From: Streptococcus cuniculipharyngis
GTDB taxonomy: Bacteria; Bacillota; Bacilli; Lactobacillales; Streptococcaceae
Direction: 5' to 3'
DNA length: 64,000 nt
Assembly: GCF_007859195.1 (NCBI RefSeq)
Contig: NZ_VOHL01000003.1
Span: 46,076-110,075, forward strand
Shown one piece after another: positions 31,307 through 39,130 of this stretch. Numbering within the stretch: the first letter of the stretch is position 1; every line of letters begins with the position of its first letter. Below the pieces are notes generated by a model. The model did no database searches. It saw only the letters and a program-made list of their open reading frames with translations, and was not told where the DNA came from. The translations under genes and the position numbers were made by a program.

Positions 31307-31924
31307 ATGTATCTAGCAACTATTACTCTTAGTTTCGTATCTACGGTTATTCCTACCAAAGTAGTTTTAGCTAATGATTACGCCACGAATCAACAAACAG
31401 AGACCCCAACTGTTAATACTTCTCCTGTTTTTTCAAGTGATGAAATGAACATTATTACTGATAAAGGTAAGTACTCTTATGACGAATCCATGACAAGAAC
31501 TGCAATAGATTTATCAAAATACTTTGGATATAACGAGTATGGCGATATTATACTAATGGCAACTAAAGAACAACTTGCTCAAGATTTAGGAATCACTGAA
31601 GAGCAGGCTCTAGAATTATTAGCCATTTCTGATTTAGGAGCAAGAAAATACAATTTCCGTGGATTTGTAGGAGTCTATCTAAATCTTGGTCCTCAAGTTA
31701 GAAAGATGAATGGTTGGGCTGCGGGAGTATTTGCTGGAGGTTATGTTGGCTGGTATGCTAAACAATTAGCTGCAACAGGCCCTTGGGGAGCTGGGGCAGC
31801 AGCTTTAATAACGGCGAGTACAGCAGCGACAGTTAAATGGGCTGTAGAAAATGGAATAAGAACAGTTCCAATTGGGAAAAATATCCCCGGATACAACTAC
31901 TCATTCAGCGTCAATATTCCTTAA
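31307..31924 (+). CDS. Secreted bacteriocin-like protein, frameshifted at its start
   Basis: The readable frame gives 205 residues: signal peptide (cleavage near VVLA-NDY), an acidic/polar central part (LGITEEQALELLAISDLG), and a Gly/Ala/Trp-rich C-terminal third (GWAAGVFAGGYVGWYAKQLA, then GPWGAGAAALITAS) of the kind found in pore-forming bacteriocins. The natural start is the ATG at 31287, with AAAGGGG six bases upstream, but it reads only MKKLEDICI before a stop. One more A in the A6 run at 31290-31295 would give MKKIRRYMYLATITLSF in frame, a classic signal peptide. So the gene is off, phase-variable, or mis-sequenced. No family is recognised with certainty. Confidence 0.6.
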   Translation: MYLATITLSFVSTVIPTKVVLANDYATNQQTETPTVNTSPVFSSDEMNIITDKGKYSYDESMTRTAIDLSKYFGYNEYGDIILMATKEQLAQDLGITEEQALELLAISDLGARKYNFRGFVGVYLNLGPQVRKMNGWAAGVFAGGYVGWYAKQLAATGPWGAGAAALITASTAATVKWAVENGIRTVPIGKNIPGYNYSFSVNIP

Positions 31925-31929
31925 CCATC

Positions 31930-32166
31930 ATGATTAAAAATTATAAAAAAGATTTACTGGCGGTAGGTACATCATTAATTTTATACCTGCCAGTCGCGTT
32001 CATCATAAGTTTGTTTCGTATTTTTGATTTCAAACTCACAATTCTAGGAACGTGTTGTTACCTTTTGGGAGCCTTCTGCTACTCACTCTATGTAACGAAA
32101 GAAAAACATTACTTCTTGGCATATTCTATTTTACTTTTTGTAATTAGTTTGTCTTTTAGTCAATAA
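31930..32166 (+). CDS. Small membrane protein, candidate immunity protein
   Basis: 78 residues starting at the ATG at 31930, five bases after the stop of the secreted protein. Basic N-terminus (MIKNYKKD) and three hydrophobic segments (about 9-27, 31-49, 58-76). No good ribosome site, so translation probably depends on the upstream gene. Size, topology and position behind a secreted Gly-rich protein fit bacteriocin immunity proteins; this is inference. The frame is open further upstream but lies inside the preceding gene. Confidence 0.55.
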   Translation: MIKNYKKDLLAVGTSLILYLPVAFIISLFRIFDFKLTILGTCCYLLGAFCYSLYVTKEKHYFLAYSILLFVISLSFSQ

Positions 32167-32219
32167 AGAACATTTTTCATCGTAATATATGCACGTAGCC
32201 ATCCTATTGTCTTCAGTAC

Positions 32220-32262
32220 TCTTGACACCAAATTGACAGACTTTACAAGTTTGTCAATTTTT
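32220..32262 (+). terminator. Terminator repeat, copy 2
   Basis: Same 14-bp stem, loop and T run as copy 1, one mismatch in 43 bases. It lies 53 bases after the small membrane-protein gene; copy-to-copy distance is 1085 bases. Confidence 0.9.
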
Positions 32263-32298
32263 TTATAACAAATTTACTTGCTCTTTGTCTTGTTTTTC

Positions 32299-32327
32299 TT
32301 GAAAAATCCAGCTTTTTATCGTAAAAT
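32299..32327 (+). promoter_or_regulatory. Promoter of the ABC-F gene
   Basis: -35 TTGAAA (32299-32304), 17-base spacer, -10 TAAAAT (32322-32327). Confidence 0.65.
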
Positions 32328-32358
32328 AAAAGAGATTATAAAGAATGAGGTAAGTCTT

Positions 32359-33978
32359 TTGCTAACAGTTTCAGATGTGTCGCTTCGCTTTAGTGACCGT
32401 AAACTTTTTGACGATGTTAATATCAAATTTACAGCTGGTAACACCTATGGTCTAATTGGTGCCAACGGAGCTGGAAAATCAACCTTTCTAAAGATTTTAG
32501 CGGGCGACATTGAGCCAAGTACAGGTCATATCTCCCTTGGCCCAGATGAGCGTCTCTCTGTCCTACGTCAAAATCACTTTGACTACGAAGAAGAGCGTGC
32601 CATTGATGTCGTTATTATGGGAAACCAAACCCTTTACGACATCATGAAAGAAAAAGACGCCATCTACATGAAGGAAGATTTTTCTGACGAAGATGGAGTC
32701 CGTGCTGCTGAACTAGAGGGAGAATTTGCCGAGCTTGGTGGTTGGGAGGCTGAAAGTGAGGCTGCTCAACTCCTGCAAAACCTTAATATCCCTGAAGAGC
32801 TTCACTACCAAACCATGAGTGAACTAGCCAATGGTGACAAGGTCAAGGTCCTCCTTGCCAAAGCCCTCTTTGGTAAGCCAGACGTGCTCCTACTTGACGA
32901 GCCGACCAATGGTCTTGACATCCAATCCATTAACTGGTTGGAAGATTTCTTGATTGATTTTGAAAATACCGTTATCGTTGTTTCCCATGACCGCCACTTC
33001 CTTAACAAGGTTTGTACCCACATGGCTGACCTTGACTTTGGCAAGATTAAACTCTTCGTTGGTAACTACGACTTCTGGAAAGAATCATCTGAATTAGCTG
33101 CCCGCCTACAAGCTGACCGCAACGCTAAAGCGGAAGAAAAAATTAAAGAATTACAAGAATTCGTGGCTCGTTTCTCTGCCAACGCTTCAAAATCTAAACA
33201 AGCAACATCGCGTAAAAAAATGCTGGACAAGATTGAATTGGAAGAAATCGTGCCATCTAGCCGTAAATATCCTTTCATCAACTTCAAGGCTGAACGTGAA
33301 ATTGGTAACGACCTCTTGACCGTTGAAGACCTAAAGGTCGTTATTGACGGTGAAGTTATCTTGGATAATATCAGCTTTATTCTTCGTCCAGGTGATAAAA
33401 CAGCTTTAATCGGCCAAAATGACATTCAAACCACTGCCCTTATTCGTGCCTTGATGGGAGACATTGACTATGAAGGAACCATCAAGTGGGGTGTGACAAC
33501 CAGTCGCAGTTACCTACCAAAGGACAATTCTCGCGATTTTGCATCAGGCGAAAGCATTCTTGAATGGCTCCGTCAATTTGCCAGCAAGGAAGAGGACGAT
33601 AATACCTTCTTGCGCGGTTTCTTAGGTCGTATGCTCTTCTCAGGCGATGACGTTAACAAGTCTGTCAACGTTTTATCAGGGGGAGAAAAGGTCCGTGTCA
33701 TGTTGTCTAAACTCATGCTCTTAAAATCAAATGTTTTGGTGCTTGATGACCCAACCAATCACTTAGACTTAGAATCCATTTCTAGTTTGAATGATGGCTT
33801 GAAAGATTTCAAAGAAAGTATCATCTTTGCCAGTCATGACCATGAATTTATTCAAACCTTGGCCAATCACATTATCGTTATTTCAAAAAATGGAGTCATT
33901 GACCGTATTGATGAAACCTACGATGAATTTCTTGACAATAAAGAAGTTCAAGATAAGGTCCAAGAACTTTGGAAATAA
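32359..33978 (+). CDS. ABC-F family ATPase with one degenerate ATP site
   Basis: 539 residues from a TTG start at 32359 (GAGG eight bases upstream, giving the canonical MLTVSDVSLRFSDRKLF). Two ABC domains without membrane segments, joined by a charged linker (about 240-300), as in ribosome-associated ABC-F factors. NBD1 has Walker A GANGAGKST but its signature reads ELANGDKVK. NBD2 has the normal signature LSGGEKVR but its Walker A reads GQNDIQTTA, lacking the Lys. Thus one composite site is intact and the other is degenerate on both faces. Not an obvious antibiotic-resistance type; probably a housekeeping translation factor. Confidence 0.9.
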   Translation: MLTVSDVSLRFSDRKLFDDVNIKFTAGNTYGLIGANGAGKSTFLKILAGDIEPSTGHISLGPDERLSVLRQNHFDYEEERAIDVVIMGNQTLYDIMKEKDAIYMKEDFSDEDGVRAAELEGEFAELGGWEAESEAAQLLQNLNIPEELHYQTMSELANGDKVKVLLAKALFGKPDVLLLDEPTNGLDIQSINWLEDFLIDFENTVIVVSHDRHFLNKVCTHMADLDFGKIKLFVGNYDFWKESSELAARLQADRNAKAEEKIKELQEFVARFSANASKSKQATSRKKMLDKIELEEIVPSSRKYPFINFKAEREIGNDLLTVEDLKVVIDGEVILDNISFILRPGDKTALIGQNDIQTTALIRALMGDIDYEGTIKWGVTTSRSYLPKDNSRDFASGESILEWLRQFASKEEDDNTFLRGFLGRMLFSGDDVNKSVNVLSGGEKVRVMLSKLMLLKSNVLVLDDPTNHLDLESISSLNDGLKDFKESIIFASHDHEFIQTLANHIIVISKNGVIDRIDETYDEFLDNKEVQDKVQELWK

Positions 33979-34005
33979 AAGAGTTTGGCCTGGCCAACTC
34001 TTTTT
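33977..34005 (+). terminator. Terminator of the ABC-F gene
   Basis: AAAAGAGTTTGGC/GCCAACTCTTTTT hairpin (one bulge) overlapping the stop codon. Confidence 0.8.
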
Positions 34006-34047
34006 GATTAGCTCTCATTATCACATTAAAGGAAAAATAAAGTATCT

Positions 34048-36636
34048 ATGACTATTCCCCCTAAATTCAGCAAATACGCTAACCTTATTTTCTATATCAT
34101 CTCTTTCTTGCTTCCTCTTTTCATCGTTTTTGCCAGCCTCTTATCACTGGGAATCTCCTGGGGAAGTGATCGGACCATCTTAGCTAGTGACGGCTTTCAT
34201 CAATACGTTATTTTTGCTGAAACACTCAAAAATATCCTACATGGTACAGACAGTCTTTTTTATACCTTTACCAGTGGTCTTGGACTAAATTTTTATGCCT
34301 TAACTAGCTACTACCTAGGAAGTTTTCTTTCACCACTAGTTTATTTTTTTAATAACCAGACTATGGGCGATGCCCTCTATCTCTTGACCCTCCTAAAGTT
34401 TGGCTTGATTGGTCTATCCAGTGCTTATAGCTTAAAAAAGCTTTACAAGACTGTCAATCTTCCCCTCTTGCTAGGACTATCAACCTCTTATAGTTTGATG
34501 AGTTTTGCAACCAGTCAACTAGAAATCAATATGTGGTTAGATGTTTTCATCCTGATTCCTTTGATTATCCTAGGTTTACATCAAGTGTTACAAGGACAAG
34601 GTAAGATTCTCTATTACCTCACGTTGACCACATTATTTATCCAAAATTACTATTTTGGCTTTATGACAGCCATCTTCCTCGTTCTCTATGTCTTTGTTCA
34701 AGAAACCAAAATTAACAGTTGGAAAGACAGATTTAACAGCTTTAAGCAATTTACAATCGTGTCAATATTGTCAGGTTTGTCAAGTGCTGTCATGCTACTT
34801 CCTACCTACCTTGACTTAAAGGCTCATGGCGAAAAATTCACGCCCATTACCAGTCTTTTCACTGATGGGGCATGGTACCTTGATCTCTTTGCTAAAAATG
34901 TTGTTGGGGCCTATGACACAACAAAATTTGGTGCCATCCCTATGATTTATGTTGGCATTTTTCCTCTTATCTTATGTCTGACCTTCTTTACCTTAAAAAC
35001 TGTCAAGTTTAGTGTCAAGTTGGCCTATGCCCTCCTCCTTATCTTTATCACCACAAGTTTCTACCTGCAACCTTTAGATTTATTGTGGCAAGGAATGCAC
35101 GCGCCAAATATGTTTCTACATCGCTATGCTTGGCTTCTTTCCCTGACTATTATTCTACTAGCCGGGGAAACCTTGACACATCTGTCAACAATAAGATGGA
35201 AACAATTTCTCTTTCCTTTTGGCCTTCTAATCGCTGGTTTTACCTTGACAGCCTTCTTTACTAAAAAATATGATTTTCTAGAACCTGTCAATTTAATTTT
35301 AACTGCTGCATTTGTCCTTGCCTATCTGATTATCCTAGTCAGCTTTACTGAAAAACAAGTCACAAAACTAGTTTTTATCATCTTTACACTAATCTTTACA
35401 ATAACAGAAATTGGTGTAAACACCTATTATCAGGTAAATGGCGTTTCCACTGAGTGGGTCTTCCCAGCAAGAGATTCCTATCAGAAAAATATGGTAGAAA
35501 TCAATAAATTAGTCGCCTATGCCAAAGAAAACTCTGATTCCTTCTTCCGAATGGAGCGACTACATCCCCAGACAGGCAACGATAGCATGAAATTTAATTA
35601 CTATGGCTTGTCCCAATTTTCATCTATCAGAAATCGCTCATCTAGCAGTACCTTGGACCGATTTGGCTTCAAATCAACAGGAACAAATCTCAACCTCCGC
35701 TATCAAAATAACACCATTATCATGGATAGTCTCTTGGGAATCAAGTACAACTTCAGCCAAAATATGCCAAGTAAATTTGGTTTCCAGGAAGTTTATGAAA
35801 ATACTGGCATGAAACTCTACCAAAATTCCTACGCCAGTCAACTTGGTATTTTGACCGAAGGGATTTACAAAAATTTTGACATGACTGTCAACACCCTTGA
35901 CAACCAAACCAAGTTTCTTAATCAGCTTTCTGGCCTCTCTCAAAACTATTTTACCCGTTTAAATGCTAGCTTAGAACAGGGCGCTACAATCCTCGATAAT
36001 CAAATTACAGTCACACAGGCAGAGGACAAGACAACCAGTGTTAGCTACCTCGTTCAAATTCCTGCCGATCGACAAGTCTATGTTAGCGTACCAAATCTAA
36101 CCCTCAGCAACGAAGACAATAAAACAGTCCAAATTAATATCGATGGCCGCGACTATCAGTATACCACCTCAAATGCTTACAGTTTCTTTAACCTAGGAAA
36201 TTACAATCAAGCAGGGACTCATCGAATTGTCTTTAGTTTCCCTAGTCAAGAAAAGGTGACATTTACCCCCCCTAATTTTTATGCACTTAATCTAACAAAT
36301 TACGATAAGGCCATGTCTATCATCAATCAAAAAGATATCCAAGTTACCAGCAATAAAAATAAGGTAACTGCCTTCTATAAGACCGATAAGGAAGCTTCAA
36401 TTTTGTTCACTCTACCCTACGATAAAGGATGGACAGCTAAACAAAATGGTCATCCCCTTCCAATCAGAAAAGCACAAAATGGTTTTATGGCAGTAGATGT
36501 CCAATCAGGATCAGGCACAATCGTCCTAACATTCATGCCAAAAGGTTTCCTCCTTGGCTTAGGTATATCCTTGCTAGGATTGTTATTCTTCTGTCTCTAC
36601 CTTATCAAGGGAAATAAAACAGCAAAAACGAACTAA
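34048..36636 (+). CDS. YfhO family membrane protein
   Basis: 862 residues: about 12-13 transmembrane helices in the first 460 residues, a large extracytoplasmic domain (about 465-825) and a final helix. The external-loop motif SDGFHQYVIF after helix 1 and the layout match YfhO, a GT-C-type family implicated in glycosylating teichoic acids in other Firmicutes. Substrate here unknown. The ATG at 34048 has only a distant AGGA. It contains a TTGACA-N4-TGTCAA dyad at 35173. Confidence 0.88.
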   Translation: MTIPPKFSKYANLIFYIISFLLPLFIVFASLLSLGISWGSDRTILASDGFHQYVIFAETLKNILHGTDSLFYTFTSGLGLNFYALTSYYLGSFLSPLVYFFNNQTMGDALYLLTLLKFGLIGLSSAYSLKKLYKTVNLPLLLGLSTSYSLMSFATSQLEINMWLDVFILIPLIILGLHQVLQGQGKILYYLTLTTLFIQNYYFGFMTAIFLVLYVFVQETKINSWKDRFNSFKQFTIVSILSGLSSAVMLLPTYLDLKAHGEKFTPITSLFTDGAWYLDLFAKNVVGAYDTTKFGAIPMIYVGIFPLILCLTFFTLKTVKFSVKLAYALLLIFITTSFYLQPLDLLWQGMHAPNMFLHRYAWLLSLTIILLAGETLTHLSTIRWKQFLFPFGLLIAGFTLTAFFTKKYDFLEPVNLILTAAFVLAYLIILVSFTEKQVTKLVFIIFTLIFTITEIGVNTYYQVNGVSTEWVFPARDSYQKNMVEINKLVAYAKENSDSFFRMERLHPQTGNDSMKFNYYGLSQFSSIRNRSSSSTLDRFGFKSTGTNLNLRYQNNTIIMDSLLGIKYNFSQNMPSKFGFQEVYENTGMKLYQNSYASQLGILTEGIYKNFDMTVNTLDNQTKFLNQLSGLSQNYFTRLNASLEQGATILDNQITVTQAEDKTTSVSYLVQIPADRQVYVSVPNLTLSNEDNKTVQINIDGRDYQYTTSNAYSFFNLGNYNQAGTHRIVFSFPSQEKVTFTPPNFYALNLTNYDKAMSIINQKDIQVTSNKNKVTAFYKTDKEASILFTLPYDKGWTAKQNGHPLPIRKAQNGFMAVDVQSGSGTIVLTFMPKGFLLGLGISLLGLLFFCLYLIKGNKTAKTN
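35173..35188. repeat. TTGACA-CATC-TGTCAA dyad
   Basis: Perfect dyad in the YfhO coding sequence. Member of the seven-copy set. Confidence 0.55.
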
Positions 36637-36643
36637 AACTCTC

Positions 36644-36676
36644 AGAATCTCCGTCCTTAGGACGGGATTCTTTTTT
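36644..36676 (+). terminator. Terminator of the YfhO gene
   Basis: AGAATC..CGTCC-TTA-GGACG..GATTCT stem followed by T6. A second, larger hairpin (GACTCAT...ATGAGT with inner AGGCT/AGCCT) follows at about 36696-36756 and has no assigned role. Confidence 0.85.
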
Positions 36677-36759
36677 CTACCCCAGGAAATTGACGCAAAA
36701 AAGACTCATCTGCTATAGGCTGAGGTTAGCCTTTCACAAATGAGTTTTTCCTTAGAAAA

Positions 36760-36782
36760 TAAAAAACTGCTCCCAGCAGTTT
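36760..36782 (-). terminator. Terminator of tRNA-Glu
   Basis: AAACTGCT-GGG-AGCAGTTT perfect 8-bp stem with T run on the minus strand, 5 bases after the tRNA 3' end. Confidence 0.85.
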
Positions 36783-36786
36783 CAAA

Positions 36787-36858
36787 CAGTCCGTACGGGA
36801 TTCGAACCCGTGTTACCGCCGTGAAAAGGCGGTGTCTTAACCCCTTGACCAACGGACC
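36787..36858 (-). tRNA. tRNA-Glu (anticodon UUC)
   Basis: 72 bases on the minus strand, 5' GGTCCGTTGG. Acceptor arm GGTCCGT/ACGGACT (one G.U pair), anticodon stem CCGCC/GGCGG around TTC, T arm ACGGG/CCCGT with GTTCGAATC. CCA is not encoded. It faces away from tRNA-Arg. Confidence 0.97.
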
Positions 36859-37021
36859 TTATCGTAATGACTTATTACTCTTACTATTATAGCAGATAAA
36901 TTTTATTTGTCTAGCCTTTTGCTCAAAAAAATTAAATTTTTTTAAAAATTTTCTCGCCCATATAAAAATTAACCATTTCAGCCAGAAAATCCTTAGAAAA
37001 ATACGGTTGCATAATTTTATA

Positions 37022-37051
37022 TTGACAAGTTTAGTCAAATTTTGATAGAAT
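37022..37051 (+). promoter_or_regulatory. Promoter of tRNA-Arg
   Basis: -35 TTGACA (37022-37027), 18-base spacer, extended -10 TGA-TAGAAT (-10 at 37046-37051), 15 bases before the tRNA. Confidence 0.8.
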
Positions 37052-37066
37052 ATGGTAGTATGGTTT

Positions 37067-37140
37067 GGTTCCATAGCTCAGCTGGATAGAGCATTCGCCT
37101 TCTAAGCGAACGGTCGCAGGTTCGAATCCTGCTGGAATCA
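37067..37140 (+). tRNA. tRNA-Arg (anticodon UCU)
   Basis: 74 bases. Acceptor GGTTCCA/TGGAATC with discriminator A, D arm GCTCAGCTGGATAGAGC, anticodon loop CTTCTAA with TCT, T arm with GGTTCGAATCC. CCA not encoded. In mitis-group streptococci comCDE lies between this tRNA and tRNA-Glu; here the gap is 208 bases with no gene. Confidence 0.97.
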
Positions 37141-37170
37141 TCAAGCAAGATTTAACAATCACTCCAATCT

Positions 37171-37206
37171 AAAACTAGGTTTCCAATCGGAAGCCTAGTT
37201 TTCTTT
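37171..37206. terminator. Bidirectional terminator
   Basis: AAAACTAGGTTTCC-AATC-GGAAGCCTAGTTTT (14-bp stem, one G.T) between tRNA-Arg and the convergent HxlR gene, overlapping the end of the latter. Confidence 0.85.
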
Positions 37207-37539
37207 TTCTTTCACAAAATCAATGTACTTGTTGCCCCAACTATCAATTTCTTTTAAGACCTGACCAAATTCCTGACCAATCGGTGTCAACTGATATTCC
37301 ACCCTTGGCGGAACTTCAGGATAAACAAGCCGCTCAACAAGGCCATCATCCTCTAGCTGACGAAGTTGTTTGGTCAAGGTTGCCTGAGTGATTGGTGTCA
37401 TGAGCCGTTGCAATTCATTAAAACGTTTAGTCCCATGGTCCAAATGATGGAGAAGTAAAATCGCCCATTTACCAGATAAGACCTTCTGAGTCGTTACAAA
37501 GGGGCACTCAGGAATTGTATGCGAATTAAAAGTAGCCAT
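37195..37539 (-). CDS. HxlR-family transcriptional regulator
   Basis: 114 residues, winged helix-turn-helix (LSGKWAILLLHHLDHGTKRF, TQATLTKQLRQLEDDGLVER). A single Cys in PECPF near residue 12 lies where redox-sensing HxlR proteins such as YodB and HypR carry their reactive Cys, so thiol or quinone sensing is plausible. Divergent from the DsbA-like/MBL/SnoaL operon, with two dyads between. AAAGG precedes the ATG. Confidence 0.9.
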   Translation of the reverse strand: MATFNSHTIPECPFVTTQKVLSGKWAILLLHHLDHGTKRFNELQRLMTPITQATLTKQLRQLEDDGLVERLVYPEVPPRVEYQLTPIGQEFGQVLKEIDSWGNKYIDFVKEKEN

Positions 37540-37583
37540 AATCTAGCCTTTCTAAATATGTTTTTCAAATCTAAATCTTATTC

Positions 37584-37608
37584 TGATACAATTCTATCAC
37601 AAAAGATA
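37584..37608. promoter_or_regulatory. Dyads in the HxlR divergent region
   Basis: TGATA-N6-TATCA (37584-37599, perfect) overlaps a second dyad TATC-N6-GATA (37595-37608). They lie about 45 bases upstream of the hxlR-type gene. The operon promoter (-35 TTGTTT, 16-base spacer, -10 TATAAT near 37656-37661) is further right. Likely HxlR operators by position. Confidence 0.6.
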
Positions 37609-37689
37609 CCCTGTTTACTAAAAAATCCTACTTGTTTTTGATTTTTAGAGGGGTATAATAGCCCTATACAAAAACGAAAGGAAGTTAAG

Positions 37690-38316
37690 ATGAAACTTTA
37701 TTACATTTGGGACGCTTACTGTGGCTGGTCTTACGGTTTTAACAGCAGTTTCACTGATTTTCACGCTAATCACCCTGAACTTGACCTTGAGATTATTTCT
37801 GGTGGTCTTTTCCTAGGTGAAAATAGCAAAGCAGTAGGAGATTACGGTTTCTTTGAAATAGGTAATGCCAAGATAGCCCAGCTTTATCCTGTGACCTTTG
37901 GCGAAAATTATCAAAAAATGCTTGAGGATGGAAACATGGTCCTTGATTCAACTGGACCAGCTGTTGCCTTTGCCATATTACGCGAACAGATTCCTAAGGC
38001 ACGCCAGTCAGAACTGGCCTTTGCTATACAGAAAGCTTATTTTATCGAGGGTAAGAGCTTGAGCCGACCCGAAAGCTACCAATCAATCTTATCAGAATTT
38101 GGCTTAGATAAACATTTGCTTAATCAGCTTGCCCTAGCCTTGGAAACTGGACAGGCTGCTCAGAAGGATTTTCAAAAAGCTAGTGCCATGGGCGTTCAAA
38201 CCTATCCAACTGTCATCGCTCAAATCGATGACAAATACTACGATTTCAGGGGGAGAGCAGTGACAGCCACTGACCTTGAAAACAACTATCAATCCTTACT
38301 AGAACGGGAGAAATAA
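37690..38316 (+). CDS. DsbA-like thiol oxidoreductase family protein
   Basis: 208 residues, DsbA/FrnE-type thioredoxin fold. The active-site position reads AYCGWSYG (CGWS, single Cys, near residue 11), so it cannot form the CXXC disulfide and more resembles glutathione-transferase-like or reductase forms. The cis-Pro segment VQTYPTVIAQ is present near 173. Cytosolic (no signal peptide). First gene of a three-gene operon controlled by the divergent HxlR regulator. AAAGGAAG precedes the ATG. Confidence 0.87.
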   Translation: MKLYYIWDAYCGWSYGFNSSFTDFHANHPELDLEIISGGLFLGENSKAVGDYGFFEIGNAKIAQLYPVTFGENYQKMLEDGNMVLDSTGPAVAFAILREQIPKARQSELAFAIQKAYFIEGKSLSRPESYQSILSEFGLDKHLLNQLALALETGQAAQKDFQKASAMGVQTYPTVIAQIDDKYYDFRGRAVTATDLENNYQSLLEREK

Positions 38317-38317
38317 A

Positions 38318-39127
38318 ATGAAACACATTCAAACAAATAACTACACCATCACAACATTTACCAGCAATGACCAAAGTTTTTTGGTCACAGCAAGCCTGAT
38401 TGAAAAAGAAGGACACGCTTTTCTGATTAACACAGGTTTTACAAAGAGCCATGCAGGGGAAATTGTGACTTACCTGAAAGATAATCAGTTAGAATTAGAT
38501 GGTATTTTTCTAATTCATGGGGACCCTGACTATTACTTTGGTGCTGAAGTGATTAAGGCAGCCTTTCCAGAGGCTATCATTCAAGCAACCAAAGAAACCC
38601 AGGAACATATTGTCCAAAAAGTGCTTGGTAAACTAGCAGTCTGGTCTAAACAATTAGGAACAGAAGCTCCTGTCAATATTGTTTTGCCACAAGCTTTGGA
38701 GGAAAAAGAACTCATCTGGCGTGGGCAAAGGTTTGAAATGGTTGGTGATAGCCATCGTATCAATCTTTATGATAGTAAACATCAAGTCCTCATTGGCGGG
38801 ATTGATACCTTTGACCAAGCCCATGTCTTTTTAGCAGATAGTAAGACTGCTGAAGAGATGACCGCTTGGCTGACCCATTTAGAAAAAATAGCAGAGCTTA
38901 GCATCAAGCACCTAATCCCAAGCCATAGTCATCCAGAAAGTAACTTTGATAAATCTGCCCTAGTTTTTACTAAAAATTACCTGCAAAAAGCTATTGAGGT
39001 GATGGAAACAAGTAGCAGCTCTAATGACTTCATGACAGCCATGAACCAAGCCTTTCCCAATTTACCCAATCAAGGGGTTCTAGGACTAAGTAGTAAGGTT
39101 GTCATGTTAGAAATGCCTTGGGGGTAA
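38318..39127 (+). CDS. Metallo-beta-lactamase-fold protein with altered metal motif
   Basis: 269 residues with the MBL fold (HAFLINTGF, FLIHGDPDYYFGAE near 64-77, LIPSHSHPE near 206). The canonical HXHXDH motif is replaced by HGDPDY, so two metal ligands are missing; hydrolase activity of the classical kind is doubtful, though related quinone/ABA-type MBL proteins keep only part of the site. Start one base after the DsbA-like stop. Confidence 0.82.
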   Translation: MKHIQTNNYTITTFTSNDQSFLVTASLIEKEGHAFLINTGFTKSHAGEIVTYLKDNQLELDGIFLIHGDPDYYFGAEVIKAAFPEAIIQATKETQEHIVQKVLGKLAVWSKQLGTEAPVNIVLPQALEEKELIWRGQRFEMVGDSHRINLYDSKHQVLIGGIDTFDQAHVFLADSKTAEEMTAWLTHLEKIAELSIKHLIPSHSHPESNFDKSALVFTKNYLQKAIEVMETSSSSNDFMTAMNQAFPNLPNQGVLGLSSKVVMLEMPWG

Positions 39128-39130
39128 GTC

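Noticed and set aside
36696..36756. Nested hairpin between the YfhO terminator and tRNA-Glu as a small RNA
   Set aside because: Stems are present (CTCAT/ATGAG, AGGCT/AGCCT), but no promoter can be seen after the YfhO terminator, so I do not call a gene.
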